Shown here piece by piece: positions 8,785 to 16,870 of a DNA stretch of 33,112 nt. The DNA is from Streptosporangiales bacterium (lineage in GTDB: Bacteria; Actinomycetota; Actinomycetes; Streptosporangiales; WHSR01), in contig WHSR01000065.1 in assembly GCA_009379995.1 (NCBI GenBank), positions 1 through 33,112 of the forward strand. The letters are read 5' to 3'. Position 1 is the first letter of the stretch; each line of letters begins with the position of its first letter. A model generated the notes under the pieces. The model had not been told where the DNA came from. It worked only from the letters and a program-made list of their open reading frames with translations, and did not search any database. The translations under genes were made by a program, and so were the position numbers.

Positions 8785-9714
8785 GTGGCCTCGGGTCTCG
8801 CGACCAGGGAAAGGAGCGGGGCCGGGCCCTCGGCGGCCGGCCCGGGACGGCGGTACTCGCTCGAGCGGCGGCAGCGGCGCACCGCGTACCTGTTTCTGCT
8901 GCCGGCGCTCGGCTTCTTCGGTCTGCTGTTCTTCTATCCGCTCGGCCAGGAGCTCATCACCAGCCTCTACACCGGCCCACGGGCCGACCGGTTCTCCGGC
9001 CTGCAGAACTACGCCGGCTCCTTCCTCGACCCCGCGGTACGGAACTCGTTCTGGCTGACGCTGATCTACGCGGCCGGTGTGCTCGTCCTGACCATCGGTC
9101 TCGGCCTGCTGTTGGCGCTGATCCTGAACCAGCCGCTTCGGGGACGCACGGTGCTCCGCGCGGTCCTGCTCGTGCCGTACCTGACCTCGATAGTCATCAC
9201 CGGGTTGCTGTGGCGCAACATCCTCGATCCCCAGGTGGGCATCCTGAACCGGCTCTTCGAGGCCGTCGGGCTGCCGGCGCAGAACTGGCTACTCACCGAC
9301 CCGCTCGCCACCCTGATCGGGATCTCGGTGTGGCAGCACACCGGGTACACCTCGGTCTTGTTCCTCGCCGGACTGCAGGGCATCCCGGAGGTGTACTACG
9401 AGGCGGCGCGCATCGACGGCGCGTCGGTGTTGCAGCGCTTCCGGTACGTCACGATCCCGTTCCTCGCGCCCGCCACGCTGTTCGTCAGCGTGATCGGGGT
9501 GATCTGGAGCCTGCAGCAGTTCGCCCTGCCCTTCCTGGTCACCGACGGCGGGCCGGGCAACGCCACCGACCTGTACATCTTCCACGTCTACAACGTCGCG
9601 TTCGAGTTCCGGGACTTCGGATACGCCTCTGCGCTGTCGTACCTGCTGCTGGTGGTGATCATGATCTTCACGCTCATCCAGTTCCGGGCCGGGCGGCGCT
9701 CGGAGTTCGCCTAG
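8785..9714 (+). CDS. Sugar ABC transporter permease, MalF/UgpA type
   Basis: A 309-aa membrane protein with about six hydrophobic segments and the EAA loop YYEAARIDGASVLQRFRYVTIPFL (residues near 210-235), which docks the ATPase. GTG 8785 starts 4 bp after the lipoprotein stop, with AAGGGG upstream. It pairs with the next gene to form the membrane channel of the importer. Confidence 0.94.
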   Translation: MASGLATRERSGAGPSAAGPGRRYSLERRQRRTAYLFLLPALGFFGLLFFYPLGQELITSLYTGPRADRFSGLQNYAGSFLDPAVRNSFWLTLIYAAGVLVLTIGLGLLLALILNQPLRGRTVLRAVLLVPYLTSIVITGLLWRNILDPQVGILNRLFEAVGLPAQNWLLTDPLATLIGISVWQHTGYTSVLFLAGLQGIPEVYYEAARIDGASVLQRFRYVTIPFLAPATLFVSVIGVIWSLQQFALPFLVTDGGPGNATDLYIFHVYNVAFEFRDFGYASALSYLLLVVIMIFTLIQFRAGRRSEFA

Positions 9715-9722
9715 GGAATCAC

Positions 9723-10553
9723 ATGCTGCGGGAACGGCTCTTCTTCGGGGACCGGGTGGTCGGGCTCGGTCTGGTCATCGCCTTCTGTGCGGTGACCGTG
9801 CTGCCGCTGCTGTACATGGTCTCGCTGTCGCTGCAGTCGGAGACCGAGGTGCTCAGCGGAGATCCGGTGCTGTGGCCGGAGACGCCCCGCTGGGACAACT
9901 TCGCCGTCCTGTTCGACAGCGCCCCGATCGCCCGGTTCGTGCTCAACAGCCTGATCATGGCCGGGGCCATCACCCTGTCCCACCTGATCTTCGACCCGCT
10001 CATCGGGTACGTGTTCGCGAAGTTCACCTTCCCGTTCAAGAACACGTTGTTCCTGGTCATCCTGGCCACCCTGATGGTGCCGTTCTTCGTGCGGATGATC
10101 CCGCTGTACGTAATGATGTCCAACGTCGGCTGGCTGGACAGCTACCAGGGGCTGATCGTCCCGTTCCTGATGGACGCCTACGGCATCTTCCTGATGCGCC
10201 AGTTCATCTCCCCGCTGCCGGACGAGTTGATCGACGCCGCCCGCGTCGACGGCGCCTCCGAGCTGCGGATCTTCGCCCGCGTCATCCTCCCGCAGACCAA
10301 GCCGGCGCTGGCCGTGCTCGGCCTGTTCACGTTCGTCTTCCAGTGGAACGAGTTCCTCTGGCCGCTGGTCGCCACCTCACGCGAGGAGATGCGGACCATG
10401 ACCGTCGGGCTGTCGCTGTTCAACCGCGAGGCCTTCACCCTGTGGAACCTGACCGCGGCCGGAGCGGTCATCCTCTTCATCCCGACGATCATCCTGTTCT
10501 TCGTCAGCCAGCGTTACCTCGTGCGCGGCATCGCGCTGACCGGCCTGAAGTAG
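9723..10553 (+). CDS. Sugar ABC transporter permease, MalG/UgpE type
   Basis: A 276-aa second permease with an EAA-type loop (LIDAARVDGASELRIFARVILPQ) and the short C-terminus ending RGIALTGLK typical of MalG-like proteins. ATG 9723 follows the first permease stop by 8 bp. The frame stays open far upstream, but that part is only the shadow of the first permease. No ATP-binding subunit is encoded in the operon. Actinomycete importers of this class commonly share a distant MsiK-type ATPase, which is the likely energiser here. Confidence 0.94.
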   Translation: MLRERLFFGDRVVGLGLVIAFCAVTVLPLLYMVSLSLQSETEVLSGDPVLWPETPRWDNFAVLFDSAPIARFVLNSLIMAGAITLSHLIFDPLIGYVFAKFTFPFKNTLFLVILATLMVPFFVRMIPLYVMMSNVGWLDSYQGLIVPFLMDAYGIFLMRQFISPLPDELIDAARVDGASELRIFARVILPQTKPALAVLGLFTFVFQWNEFLWPLVATSREEMRTMTVGLSLFNREAFTLWNLTAAGAVILFIPTIILFFVSQRYLVRGIALTGLK

Positions 10554-10627
10554 AGGAGGATGGAGATTTACGTTCGAATATGTTCTGTTCCGTTGAATCG
10601 GCCGGGTAACGGGGACGGGCGGACGCC

Positions 10628-12709
10628 GTGAAGTTGTTCGGGGGCGCGGGAGGGCTCTGGTACGGCGGCGACTACAACCCCGAGCAGTGGCCGGAGGAGG
10701 TCTGGGCCGAGGACGTCCGGCTGATGCGGGAGGCAGGGGTCAACCTGGTCACCGTCGGGGTGTTCTCCTGGGCCCTCGAGGAACCGAGCCCCGGCCGCTA
10801 CGAGTTCGGCTGGCTGGACACCGTGCTGGAGCTCTGCGCCGAACACGGCGTCGCCGTCGAGCTGGCGACGCCTACCGCCGCGCCACCCGCCTGGTTCTTC
10901 CGCCGCCACCCCGAGGCGCTGCCGGTGACCGAGGACGGTCAGCTGCTCGGCCCCGGCGGACGGCAGGGGTTCTGCCCCAGCTCACCCGCGTACCGGGAGC
11001 GTGCGCTGGCCCTGGTCGAGCGGCTCGCGGCACGCTACCGGGACCACCCCGCGCTGGCGCTCTGGCATGTGCACAACGAGTACGGCTGCCACAACGCCCG
11101 GTGCTACTGCGACACCTCGGCCGTGGCCTTCCGTCGCTGGCTGCGGGACCGGCACGGCGACCTGGAGACGCTCAACGCCGCCTGGGGAACGTCGTTCTGG
11201 GGCCAGCGGTACGGCGCGTGGGAGGAGATCGTTCCGCCGCGCCGTGCGGCGGCCTTCCAGAACCCCACCCAGCGGCTCGACTTCTACCGCTTCAGCTCCG
11301 ACGAGCTGCTCGCCTGCTTCCGGGCCGAGCGTGACCTGCTCCGCCGCGCGACCCCCGGGGTGCCGGTGACCACCAACTTCATGGTCCACCGCTCGAAGAA
11401 CCTGGACTACTGGAGGTGGGCGGCCGAGGTCGACATCGTGTCCAACGACCACTACCTGGTTTCGGCCGACCCGCGCCGCGAGGTCGACCTGGCGCTGTCG
11501 GCCGACGTCACCCGTTCGCTCGCCGCCGGCCGGCCGTGGCTGCTGCAGGAGAACGCGACAAGCGCGGTGAACTGGCAGCCGCGCAACCGGGCCAAGCTAC
11601 CCGGTGAGATGCGGCGGAACGGCCTTGCCCACGTGGCCCGCGGCGCCGACGGCGTCTGCTTCTTCCAGTGGCGGGCGTCCCGGGCGGGCGCGGAGAAGTT
11701 CCACTCCGGGATGCTTCCGCACGCGGGCACCGACACCAGGGTGTGGCGGGAGGTCGTCGAGCTTGGCGAAACGCTGCGGCGGCTCGGCCCGGTCGCCGGC
11801 GGCCGGGTGTCCGCGGAGGTCGCGATCCTGTTCGACTGGGAGGCCTGGTGGGGATGCGAGCTGGACTCCCACCCCAGCGTCGCCGTCGGCTACCTCGACC
11901 GCATCCGGGCACACTACGAGGCGCTGTGGGACGCCGGGGTGACCGTCGACTTCGCCCACCCCGAGGCCGACCTCTCGGCGTACCGGCTGGTGCTGGCGCC
12001 CACGCTGTACCTGGTGAGTGATGTAGCGGCCTCCGCCCTGTCCGACTACGTCGCGGCCGGCGGGCACTTCCTCACCACGTACTTCTCCGGGATCGTCGAC
12101 CCGTGCGACCACGTCCGGCTCGGCGGGTATCCGGGCGCCTTCCGAGAGGTACTGGGCGTCCTCGTGGAGGAGTTCTTCCCGCTGCAGGCCGGCGAGTCGG
12201 TACGAGTCGAGGCGGAGGACCCCCAGGGAGCCGGAGGCAGGACCCGGGAATGGGCCGCCGACGTCTGGACCGAGTTGCTGCACCTGCGCGGCGCCGAGCC
12301 GGTCGCCCGCTACGTCGACGGGCCGCTGCCCGGCGTGCCCGCGATCACCCGCCACCGCTACCGTGACGGCGTCGCCTGGTACGTGGCCACCCGCCTGGAC
12401 GCGGAGGCGACCGGGGCGCTCACCGAGTGGGTCACCGCGGACGCCGGGGTGACCCCGACCGCCGAGGCTCCCCGGCAGGTCGAGGTGGTACGGCGCCGAA
12501 CGACCGTCGGCGAAACGGAGGCGCCTTACCTGTTCGTCCTCAACCACGGCGGGGAGCCGGCCCGGGTCAGCGCATCCGGGACCGACCTCATCACCGGCGC
12601 GCCGGCGCGGGGCTGGATCGACGTCCAGCCGGGAAACGTCGCGGTGATCGAGGAGAAGGGTGGGGCGCCGGGTGCGGCGCCATCGGGAGGGGGGCAGAGA
12701 AGGTGCTAG
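10628..12709 (+). CDS. Beta-galactosidase, glycoside hydrolase family 42
   Basis: A 693-aa cytosolic enzyme (no signal peptide) with the GH42 order: YGGDYNPEQWPEEVW at the N-terminus, acid/base Glu151 in WHVHNEYG, nucleophile Glu308 in PWLLQENATSAVNW, then the trimerisation and C-terminal beta domains. Cysteines in GFCPSS and CHNARCYC match the zinc cluster known in many GH42 enzymes. It would hydrolyse imported galactosides to galactose. GTG 10628 is the start, after GGGGACGGG. The 74-bp gap from the permease has an AT-richer patch (about 10568-10595) that could hold a weak promoter or operator. Its last 7 bp overlap the DeoR gene. Confidence 0.94.
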   Translation: MKLFGGAGGLWYGGDYNPEQWPEEVWAEDVRLMREAGVNLVTVGVFSWALEEPSPGRYEFGWLDTVLELCAEHGVAVELATPTAAPPAWFFRRHPEALPVTEDGQLLGPGGRQGFCPSSPAYRERALALVERLAARYRDHPALALWHVHNEYGCHNARCYCDTSAVAFRRWLRDRHGDLETLNAAWGTSFWGQRYGAWEEIVPPRRAAAFQNPTQRLDFYRFSSDELLACFRAERDLLRRATPGVPVTTNFMVHRSKNLDYWRWAAEVDIVSNDHYLVSADPRREVDLALSADVTRSLAAGRPWLLQENATSAVNWQPRNRAKLPGEMRRNGLAHVARGADGVCFFQWRASRAGAEKFHSGMLPHAGTDTRVWREVVELGETLRRLGPVAGGRVSAEVAILFDWEAWWGCELDSHPSVAVGYLDRIRAHYEALWDAGVTVDFAHPEADLSAYRLVLAPTLYLVSDVAASALSDYVAAGGHFLTTYFSGIVDPCDHVRLGGYPGAFREVLGVLVEEFFPLQAGESVRVEAEDPQGAGGRTREWAADVWTELLHLRGAEPVARYVDGPLPGVPAITRHRYRDGVAWYVATRLDAEATGALTEWVTADAGVTPTAEAPRQVEVVRRRTTVGETEAPYLFVLNHGGEPARVSASGTDLITGAPARGWIDVQPGNVAVIEEKGGAPGAAPSGGGQRRC

Positions 12710-13476
12710 CCCGGCAGCGGCAGGAACACATCCTCGAGGCGGTGCGCCGGCACGGCGCGGTGCGGGTGAGCGAGCTGGTCGACTCCCTCGGCGTCTCCGA
12801 CATGACGGTGCGCCGCGACCTGGACGCCCTCTCCGGGCGTGGCCTGGTGGAGAAGGTGCATGGCGGGGCCGTCTCGGTACACCGCAACACCACCGACGAG
12901 CCGAGCTTCGCGGCCAAGTCGAACCGGCAGCTCCCGGAGAAGACGGCCATCGCGCGGGCCGCCGCCGAGCTGGTGGAGCCCGGCATGGCGGTGGGTCTGT
13001 CCGCGGGCACCACCACGTGGTCGCTTGCCACGCGCCTCGCCGAGATCGGCGACCTCACGGTGGTGACCAACTCGATTCGGGTGGCCGAGGTGCTGCACGC
13101 CCGCTCCGACCCCAGCCAGACGGTCGTACTCATCGGAGGCATCCGTACTCCCTCCGACGCGCTGGTCGGCCCGCTCGCCGTCGCGGCGATACGCTCGCTG
13201 CACCTCGACGCGGTGTTCATGGGCGTACACGGGATCGACGGCCGAAGCGGGCTGATGACGCCGAACCTGATGGAGGCGGAGACGAACCGGGCACTGGTGG
13301 AGTCGGCGCGCCGGCTTGTCGTGCTGTGCGACCACACCAAGTGGGGAACCGTTGGCATCAGCTCGTTCGCCCGGCTCGACGAGGTGGACGTGCTGATCAC
13401 CGATCCGGCCCTGGACCCGGACGCGCGGCGTCAGCTCGAGGACCAGGTGGGCCGGCTGGAGGTCGCCGTCCGATGA
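12703..13476 (+). CDS. DeoR/GlpR family transcriptional regulator
   Basis: A 257-aa protein with an N-terminal DeoR winged helix (RQEHILEAVRRHGAVRVSELVDSLGVSDMTVRRDLDAL) followed by the recognition-like loop KVHGGAV. The C-terminal sugar-phosphate sensor domain has AMAVGLSAGTTTW, VVTNS and CDHTKWG, the last being the usual C-terminal signature. GTG 12703 is chosen because GGGAGGGGGG lies upstream and it overlaps the galactosidase stop by 7 bp; the same frame runs further 5' only as a shadow. Probably the local repressor of this galactoside operon, sensing a phosphorylated sugar intermediate (inference). Confidence 0.93.
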   Translation: MLARQRQEHILEAVRRHGAVRVSELVDSLGVSDMTVRRDLDALSGRGLVEKVHGGAVSVHRNTTDEPSFAAKSNRQLPEKTAIARAAAELVEPGMAVGLSAGTTTWSLATRLAEIGDLTVVTNSIRVAEVLHARSDPSQTVVLIGGIRTPSDALVGPLAVAAIRSLHLDAVFMGVHGIDGRSGLMTPNLMEAETNRALVESARRLVVLCDHTKWGTVGISSFARLDEVDVLITDPALDPDARRQLEDQVGRLEVAVR

Positions 13477-14540
13477 CGGCGGCCGCTCCCCGGAAGACCA
13501 CGGCCAGGCTCGCCGACGGCCGAGAGATCATCTACTTCGACGAGCACGACGTGATCCGGGACAGCGCGGACAGCAGGTCCATCGCCCCGGCCGCGACGGC
13601 GCCGGAGCTACGGTACGACCCCACCCGGGACGAGTGGGTGGTGTTCGCCGCGCACCGGCAGGACCGTACCCACCTGCCGCCCTCCGACGAGTGCCCGCTG
13701 TGCCCGTCCAGCCCGGAACGCGCTACCGAGATCCCGGCGACCGACTACGACGTGGTCGTGTTCGAGAATCGGTTCCCCTCCCTCGGGGGCGGCGGGGACA
13801 GCGAGTACGCGCCGGACCGGCGGCCGGCGGTGGGCAGGTGTGAGGTGGTGTGCTTCACCAGCGACCACGACGCGTCGTTCGCGACGCTGTCACCTCGACG
13901 GGCACGTACCGTCGTCGACGCGTGGGCCGACCGTACGCTCGCGCTCGGCCGGCTGCCGCACGTGGAGGAGGTCTTCTGCTTCGAGAACCGGGGTGAGGAG
14001 ATCGGCGTCACGCTGCACCATCCGCACGGACAGATCTACGCCTACCCGTTCGTCACCCCGCGGACCCGCCGGATGCTGGACAGCGCGCGGCGGCACCGGG
14101 AGCGGACCTGGCGCAACCTCTTCGCGGACGTGCTGGCCGCGGAGCGGTCGGCGCGGACGCGGATCGTCGCCGAGACCGAGCACTGGACCGCGTTCGTACC
14201 GGCCGCCGCGCGGTGGCCGGTCGAGGTGCACCTCTACCCGAATCGGCACGTCCCCGACCTGCCCGCGCTCACCGACGCCGAGCGAGACGACCTCGCCCGC
14301 GTCTACCTGGACGTGCTCGGGAGGCTGGACCGGCTCTACGACCGTCCGCTGCCGTACGTGGCCGCATGGCACCAGGCACCGGCTCGGATCGACAGGGACC
14401 TCGCCTACCTGCACCTGGAGGTGTTCTCTATCCGCCGGTCCCCGGAGAAGCTGAAGTACCTCGCCGGGTCGGAATCCGCGATGGGCGTGTTCGTCAACGA
14501 CGTGCTGCCGGAGGACGTCGCCCGGCGCCTGCGCGCCTAG
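13473..14540 (+). CDS. galT: Galactose-1-phosphate uridylyltransferase
   Basis: A Leloir-pathway enzyme that swaps galactose-1-phosphate with UDP-glucose. The 355-aa sequence has the zinc-type CPLC (Cys74, Cys77), the FENRFPSL strand, and the active-site HHPHGQIYAYPF with His185 as the nucleophile. It ends with the conserved HLEVFSIRRSPEKLKYLAGSE region. ATG 13473 overlaps the DeoR stop as ATGA, so the two are translationally coupled. No galK or galE lies in the window, so the rest of the pathway must be elsewhere. Confidence 0.95.
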   Translation: MTAAAPRKTTARLADGREIIYFDEHDVIRDSADSRSIAPAATAPELRYDPTRDEWVVFAAHRQDRTHLPPSDECPLCPSSPERATEIPATDYDVVVFENRFPSLGGGGDSEYAPDRRPAVGRCEVVCFTSDHDASFATLSPRRARTVVDAWADRTLALGRLPHVEEVFCFENRGEEIGVTLHHPHGQIYAYPFVTPRTRRMLDSARRHRERTWRNLFADVLAAERSARTRIVAETEHWTAFVPAAARWPVEVHLYPNRHVPDLPALTDAERDDLARVYLDVLGRLDRLYDRPLPYVAAWHQAPARIDRDLAYLHLEVFSIRRSPEKLKYLAGSESAMGVFVNDVLPEDVARRLRA

Positions 14541-14548
14541 TCTTCTTG

Positions 14549-14630
14549 CCGCCGAGATACCCCAACACCGAGATCTATGTTGTGGGGGTTGTTTGTCCGG
14601 TTCGGTGCCCCACAACATAGATCTCGGCGG
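14549..14630. repeat. 82-bp palindromic element, REP/MITE-like, possible terminator
   Basis: A perfect 20-bp inverted repeat (14568-14587 and 14608-14627, arm CCGAGATCTATGTTGTGGGG) encloses a 20-nt loop. In addition, the outer 10 bp CCGCCGAGAT (14549-14558) are the exact complement of 14621-14630, so two alternative hairpins can form. It lies between galT and the sigma factor gene and could end galT transcripts. The nested terminal repeats and odd base composition suggest a dispersed mobile repeat. Confidence 0.75.
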
Positions 14631-14650
14631 GGGTCTGCCAGGGTAGGTGC

Positions 14651-15193
14651 GTGGACGAGCTGACCCGGTACGCGATGGCGGCCGGCCGAGGAGACGAGGC
14701 CGCCGCGGCGGCCTTCGTCCGCGCCAGCCAGGCCGACGTGTGGCGGCTGCTCGCTCACCTGGCCGGACGCGCCGTCGCCGACGACCTGACCCAGGAGACC
14801 TACCTGCGCGCCTTCGGTGCGCTGCGGCGCTTCCGCGGCGAGTCGAGCGCCCGTACCTGGCTGCTGTCCATCGCCCGCCGTACCGCGGCCGACCACCTCA
14901 GGTCGCGCGCCCGCCGTCCGCAGGTGGTCGGCGACGCCGGGGAGACACCACCGGACAAGACCGCCGAACCCGACCCGGCCGGCGGCGTGGCGATCCGGAT
15001 GCTGGTACAGAGCCTGGAACCGGAGCGGCGCGACGCGTTCGTGCTCACCCAGGTACTGGGGCTCTCGTATGAGGAGGCCGCGCAGGTGTGCGGCTGCCCC
15101 GTCGGTACGATCCGGTCCCGGGTAGCCCGGGCTCGCCACGATCTCGTCGCCGCCCTCCGCGACGGAGGCATGCGCGACGCCGCCTCAACATGA
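14651..15193 (+). CDS. ECF RNA polymerase sigma factor, SigC-like
   Basis: A 180-aa two-domain sigma factor. Region 2 is ADDLTQETYLRAFGALRRFRGESSARTWLLSIARRTAADHLR. Region 4 is LSYEEAAQVCGCPVGTIRSRVARARHDL, near residues 135-165. The N-terminal half looks much like mycobacterial SigC, so a SigC-like assignment is reasonable but not proven. GTG 14651 has GGGTAGG upstream. The zinc-finger membrane protein 98 bp downstream on the same strand is the probable anti-sigma partner. Confidence 0.92.
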   Translation: MDELTRYAMAAGRGDEAAAAAFVRASQADVWRLLAHLAGRAVADDLTQETYLRAFGALRRFRGESSARTWLLSIARRTAADHLRSRARRPQVVGDAGETPPDKTAEPDPAGGVAIRMLVQSLEPERRDAFVLTQVLGLSYEEAAQVCGCPVGTIRSRVARARHDLVAALRDGGMRDAAST

Positions 15194-15201
15194 GCAGGCC
15201 G

Positions 15202-15261
15202 AGCACCGCACGGCCCTTATTACACGGTGCTTTAACATGAGGCGGCCCACGGACGCCTCAT
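15202..15261 (+). terminator. Two short hairpins between sigma and anti-sigma genes
   Basis: Two perfect short inverted repeats lie in tandem: AGCACCG (15202-15208) with CGGTGCT (15225-15231), followed by TTAA, and ATGAGGCG (15237-15244) with CGCCTCAT (15254-15261). They could attenuate transcription between the two genes or stabilise separate mRNAs. No long T tract follows. Confidence 0.35.
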
Positions 15262-15291
15262 TGACCAAACCGGCCTTTCGCTTCAATAAGC

Positions 15292-15990
15292 ATGCCCTCG
15301 TCGGACGGGAACCGGGGAGTGCGGTTGGACGACTACCCCAGTGTGGTATGCGACGACTATCGGGAGGCGCTGTCCGCCCAGCTCGACGGCGAGGACCCGG
15401 GGATGGACCCGGCCCGGCTCGACGAGCACCTGGCCGGGTGTGCCGGCTGCCGGAGCTGGCTGCAGGACGCGGTCCGGGTCAGCCGCGCGGCCCGGCTGCA
15501 GCCCTTCGACGTACCCGACCTGACCGGATCGGTGCTCGCCCAGGTGCGTGGCGAGGTGGCGGGCCGCCGCTTCCGTAGGGTCGCCGCGGCGCGGGCGGCG
15601 CTGCTGGTGGTGGCGGCCGGCCAGGCGGCCGCCGCGGTGCCGGCGCTGGCCGGTGTGGACGCCATCGGCCCGGTACCTGTGCACAGCGTCCACGAACTCG
15701 GGGCCTTCAACCTCGCCCTGTCCGCGGCATTCGGGTGGACCGCCTGGAAGCCGGGGCGGGCACGGGCACAACTCCCGCTGCTCATCACCCTCGTCGCCGT
15801 GCTCGTCGTGCTGACCGTCGCCGACATCCTGCTCAGCCGGGTGGCGGCGCACCTGGAGGCCGGACACCTGCTGTTGGTCGCCGGGCTGGCGCTGACCGCC
15901 CTGCTGGCTCGGGAGGACGAGCCCGAGACGCCGCCCTCCGACTCCGGGGCGGCACCGACCGACGGCTCGCCCTGGCGGGAGGCGGCCTGA
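15292..15990 (+). CDS. Zinc-finger (zf-HC2) membrane protein, probable anti-sigma factor
   Basis: A 232-aa protein with an N-terminal HLAGCAGC (HxxxCxxC) zinc-binding anti-sigma motif in a helical domain (about 20-65). Hydrophobic segments follow (about 100-120, 140-155, 160-185 and 190-205) and a polar tail. The layout fits a membrane anti-sigma factor holding the upstream ECF sigma at the membrane. The start is uncertain: ATG 15292 has no obvious ribosome site, while TTG 15328 sits behind GGGGAG. It converges with the T7SS-type cluster, 15 bp between stops. Confidence 0.75.
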   Translation: MPSSDGNRGVRLDDYPSVVCDDYREALSAQLDGEDPGMDPARLDEHLAGCAGCRSWLQDAVRVSRAARLQPFDVPDLTGSVLAQVRGEVAGRRFRRVAAARAALLVVAAGQAAAAVPALAGVDAIGPVPVHSVHELGAFNLALSAAFGWTAWKPGRARAQLPLLITLVAVLVVLTVADILLSRVAAHLEAGHLLLVAGLALTALLAREDEPETPPSDSGAAPTDGSPWREAA

Positions 15991-16005
15991 CGCGCCGGCC
16001 CCCGG

Positions 16006-16863
16006 TCAGCGCTCCATACGGCGCTTCAGCCAGAAGGAAGCGCCAAAGAGGCCGCAACCAACGAGGACCAGGAATACGAACGCGCCGATCCCGCTGCCGC
16101 CCTCGAGGGCATCACCAGTTACGACAAACCCAAGGGCGATGGTCAGGGCGAATATGCCCGCGACAAAGGCCACGATCGTGAGCACGACGTGCACGGTCCG
16201 GCTTGCCTTGCTCATCGGTCGCGAGGAGCGCGTCGGCCCGGATGGCTCCGCCTCGGCCGAGGACCCAGCGGGCAGCTTGAGCCGTTCGCGGGCCAACTGG
16301 TTCGTTAGTGCCCGGCCGGAGTGAACCGAGTGCAGGATCCCGTTGTAGACCAGATCCCACAGCCGGGGTTTCTGCTGGATGTTGGTAAGCGAAACCGAGA
16401 CCTTGCCGCCGTGTGCGTCCCTGAGCTCCAACTCGTCGGATCCCCACGCCTTGACCAGCCGCACCGAGGTCAGCTCGTACGTCCTCACCCAGGAGCGGGT
16501 GCGGCTGAACCAGTCCGCGCCCGCCGCCAGGCGATCCCGTCCTAGGCCAATGGCAACGGGCAGCGTAAACAACACAACAAGGACCCAGAGCCACCAGACC
16601 CGCGCCCAGCCGAGACCCCAATCCCGGAGGGTAAGGAAGCCAACCCCGAACAGAAACATGAAGATGCCGCCGTAGATGGCGTCGCGCCTGGTGGACCGGA
16701 ACCACTCCAGCACCGGCCCCTGGCCGCGCGGCGAGGCGGGCTTCCTGCCGCCGTCTCGTTCTCGCTCCTCCGGCGAGCCCCAGCTCAGGTCCAGCGGCGC
16801 GCGCGGCGGCCGGGGCTCGCCGCTCTCCCGGTTGGGCATGGGCGGCAGCGAGGACGCATCCAT
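16006..16863 (-). CDS. Four-helix membrane protein at end of T7SS-type cluster
   Basis: 285 aa from ATG 16863, which sits 7 bp after the stop of the preceding WXG-type gene. The N-terminal 50 residues are Pro/Arg-rich and polar. Two membrane helices follow (IYGGIFMFLFGVGFL and VWWLWVLVVLFTLPVAIGL), then a soluble beta-rich part (RTYELTSVRLVKAWGSDELELRD...VSVSLTNIQQKP) that looks like a bacterial PH-type domain. Two more helices (VHVVLTIVAFVAGIFALTIAL and AFVFLVLVGCGLFGASFWL) close the protein. No named family is recognised. The position suggests a membrane partner or immunity-type protein for the upstream WXG protein; that is inference. Confidence 0.75.
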   Translation of the reverse strand: MDASSLPPMPNRESGEPRPPRAPLDLSWGSPEERERDGGRKPASPRGQGPVLEWFRSTRRDAIYGGIFMFLFGVGFLTLRDWGLGWARVWWLWVLVVLFTLPVAIGLGRDRLAAGADWFSRTRSWVRTYELTSVRLVKAWGSDELELRDAHGGKVSVSLTNIQQKPRLWDLVYNGILHSVHSGRALTNQLARERLKLPAGSSAEAEPSGPTRSSRPMSKASRTVHVVLTIVAFVAGIFALTIALGFVVTGDALEGGSGIGAFVFLVLVGCGLFGASFWLKRRMER

Positions 16864-16870
16864 GATCCGC

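Noticed and set aside
7515..8882. 455-codon antisense frame over the binding protein
   Set aside because: GC-rich codon bias keeps the opposite strand open; the His/Val/Leu-rich translation has no family pattern and the sense gene is certain.
8781..9722. Long open extension upstream of the second permease (one 590-codon frame)
   Set aside because: This part is only the shifted shadow of the first permease, which has the real domain pattern; the second permease starts at 9723.
10560..10631. 23-codon mini-frame between permease and galactosidase ending in a TGA over the GTG start
   Set aside because: Its ATG touches the AGGAGG, leaving no spacing for initiation; probably chance.
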